Positions 62,185-64,000 of a stretch of DNA of 64,000 nucleotides are shown in pieces (positions within the stretch are counted from its first letter, which is position 1; each line of letters begins with the position of its first letter). A program made the position numbers and the translations under genes. The notes under the pieces were generated by a model, which had not been told where the DNA came from, searched no databases, and saw nothing but the letters and a program-made list of their open reading frames with translations. Origin of the DNA: Paramecium sonneborni (taxonomy: Eukaryota > Ciliophora > Oligohymenophorea > Peniculida > Parameciidae); contig CAJJDN010000027.1 in assembly GCA_905182985.1 (NCBI GenBank), positions 511,277-575,276 of the forward strand, in the 5' to 3' direction.

Positions 62185-63614
62185 ATGTCTTCGGTGCTTC
62201 GTAGTTTTCTAAGCAGTCAACCTAAAAAATAAGTTACTACTAAACCATTTATGAAACTATTTTCATCATCCAACTGCAATTCTCCATTACAAAGAGATAT
62301 ATCCCTTTTCGAACATACTCATGATTAAACACTTAAACAATTAGATCTCACTAATTTACATGAATATGAATACAAAATTACACCTCATTCTTAACTACAT
62401 TCTTTTAGCAAAGTATTTTTTAATTACTTACTATTAGGATGTTAAATTTATTCCATTTATCAGTACAAAAGGATATAATTAATCAGATAAAAAATATAAT
62501 ATTATTTTGTTCTTTGAAGAAAACTCCTATTTATTTCAAGATTTTATTAGAAAAAAAGATGTCGAGAAAATGATTAATTTATTTTAAAAACCTATGCTCA
62601 TCGCATAAGAATAAAATGTATATTATTGCTTTTTAATTTAGTTAATTGAATTATTTTCATAAATGCTCTTCCTTTTAGCTTAGTTCTTTTATGATTGCTA
62701 AGATTATTCAAAAGCTACATATTTTTTAAGAGATTGTTTAATTATGTCAAATCTTGCACGCTTTCCTAAATTAAAAGTCATCACCTTATTATTTATGGCA
62801 ATCTGTGCTAAATAGTAAACTATTTTATATTAATAGGTTTAAGTTATTTGACTAATCGATAACTTTAATTTAAAAAGCATTGATGTATTCTTGGGCCTAT
62901 TATTATCATGATGAAGAAATACAGTGTTATGATGCAATGGGATTAGCTTATTTTTATTAAGGGAATATAGAAAGAGCAGAATACTATCATTAGAAATGGT
63001 CAAGTGGTTTTTTAGAGGAATCTTAATCTTATTACAGAGTAACAGCAATGGAGTTTATAAAAATGTTTGAAAGAACTTTGCCAACAAAAGCGACAGATTT
63101 TATGTCATCGATTTAAGGATCAATAAGTGTTCCATTTTAAAATATTGCAAGTGGTAAAAGTTATGATGAGAAGAGATTAATAAAATATAATAATTGTAAT
63201 CCAATAGATATTATCTATTCTACAATAAGAGGAAAAGAGTTTAGTGAGTTTAATTTGATTCATCATGAATAAACATTAATTTTGAATAAATAGATAAAGA
63301 AACAAGTTAAACTACCAAAAAGAATATTGGAGATAACCGAGAAATATAAAAATAAAGATTAATATTCATTCAATCATAAGATATTAGAGAATCCTACATA
63401 TAAGTTAACACTTTAATAGTAGGTAGATTTAAGAACTACGCAATAATTTAGTGTATCGTAAGTGAATTAGAACGTTAAGAAATTTATATCATCTTAGAGA
63501 GAACCATATATGAAGGCGAAATAAATATATATAAGAGGGAATAACAAATAAAGAGAATTTATGCCAAGATTTATTGGGAGATATCAAAGAATGTTAATCT
63601 AAATACTAAAATGA
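62185..63614 (+). CDS. TPR-like helical repeat protein, unknown
   Basis: About 452 residues. Introns: 62413-62437 (25 nt), 62815-62836 (22 nt) and a possible one at 62618-62641 (24 nt, divisible by three and lacking TGA, so it may be coding). The N-terminus is S/T/K-rich (MSSVLRSFLSSQPKKQVTTK). From ~110 the chain has paired helices like TPRs, e.g. AQFFYDCQDYSKATYFLRDC, SITLIQKALMYSWAYYYHD and DAMGLAYFYQGNIERAEYYH. The C-terminal third is basic and Q/K-rich. Probably a scaffold. The start overlaps nothing, but it lies 38 bp from the presumed start of the TPR relic on the opposite strand. Confidence 0.6.
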
Positions 63615-63701
63615 TAATTAAATATTTTTATAATTAGATAAATAATACCAATCTATTGCCAATAATTAAAAGGAAAAACTTTGAGGTTGATATTAAAAAT
63701 A

Positions 63702-64000
63702 ATGAAAGGACTAAAGAGATGGAGTCAACCATTAGGTCTGTTTGCATCATGTTAAGGAGAATTTGAAGAGTTTAAAAAATGTTTTATAAATGTAATGGAT
63801 AATAATAAAAAATGAAATAGGCAAGTGATTTATAGTACAGATAGGAGGACATAGATACATTTAGATATGAAAATGATATAACAATAATAAGAAATGGTGA
63901 ATAGGATAATAATATAATCTAGCCATTTTTAGATTGGAAACATTTTCCATTGGGAATACCAGAATTTGAGTAACCAACAGCAATATAATCAGAAGGTATT
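63702..64000 (+). CDS. Hypothetical protein, 3' partial
   Basis: It starts at ATG 63702 with MKGLKRWSQPLGLFASCQGE. A 29-nt intron (63792-63820) restores the frame. It continues acidic and helical with DNNIIQPFLDWKHFPLGIPE to the window edge without TGA. No family is recognised. It follows the preceding gene on the same strand by 87 bp. Confidence 0.5.

Overview
The window is macronuclear DNA of a ciliate, most probably Paramecium. It is very AT-rich. Every recognisable gene reads through TAA and TAG, which sit where glutamine is expected, and ends only at TGA. I placed more than 40 introns by restoring reading frames; all are 20-29 nt, almost all begin GTA, and most end TAG. Actin (375 codons), a 112-aa FKBP and a small Tim protein come out at exactly the expected length under these rules. 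Genes are packed with gaps often under 100 bp, on both strands.

Layout. 1-4.2 kb: the 3' part of a cysteine-rich multi-pass membrane protein. 4.3-7.3 kb: a SCAMP-like protein, an EF-hand protein and small orphans. 7.4-9.4 kb: an eroded SPAG16/PF20 (cilium central-pair) gene. 9.4-13.3 kb: a basic orphan, a B-box protein and an FKBP. 13.6-19.1 kb: a very large surface-type membrane protein. 19.3-27.9 kb: coiled-coil orphans, a cyclic-nucleotide-binding-domain protein and a zinc-motif orphan. 27.9-33.3 kb: four genes on the minus strand (two-TM orphan, NOT4-like without RING, SF-assemblin, RING/B-box protein). 33.3-37.3 kb: four plus-strand genes only 24-27 bp apart (kinesin, small Tim, two orphans). 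37.4-44.4 kb: kinesin-9 (KIF6-like), orphans, a NEK-type kinase and actin. 44.9-50.7 kb: a methyltransferase relic, a secreted duplicated protein, a TPR relic and an orphan. 50.8-53.2 kb: a 777-aa protein that looks like a string of about nine divergent ubiquitin-like domains. 53.3-55.4 kb: a DNA topoisomerase II relic. 56-64 kb: a truncated secreted protein, a Myb-like protein, a coiled-coil protein with a CaaX end, a TPR relic and two further genes.

Three themes stand out. First, six places contain a single N flanked by exact direct repeats of 976-1442 bp. These look like unmerged contig overlaps, not real duplications, so each affected gene appears once complete and once truncated. Second, several genes are decayed but still recognisable (SPAG16, TOP2, a methyltransferase, two TPR genes), as expected of paralogues lost after whole-genome duplication; sequencing indels could add to this. 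Third, many functions concern cilia and cortex: SPAG16 relic, kinesin-9, SF-assemblin, NEK kinase.

All coordinates were counted by hand. Intron boundaries are inferred from frame restoration plus GT..AG ends, not from transcripts.
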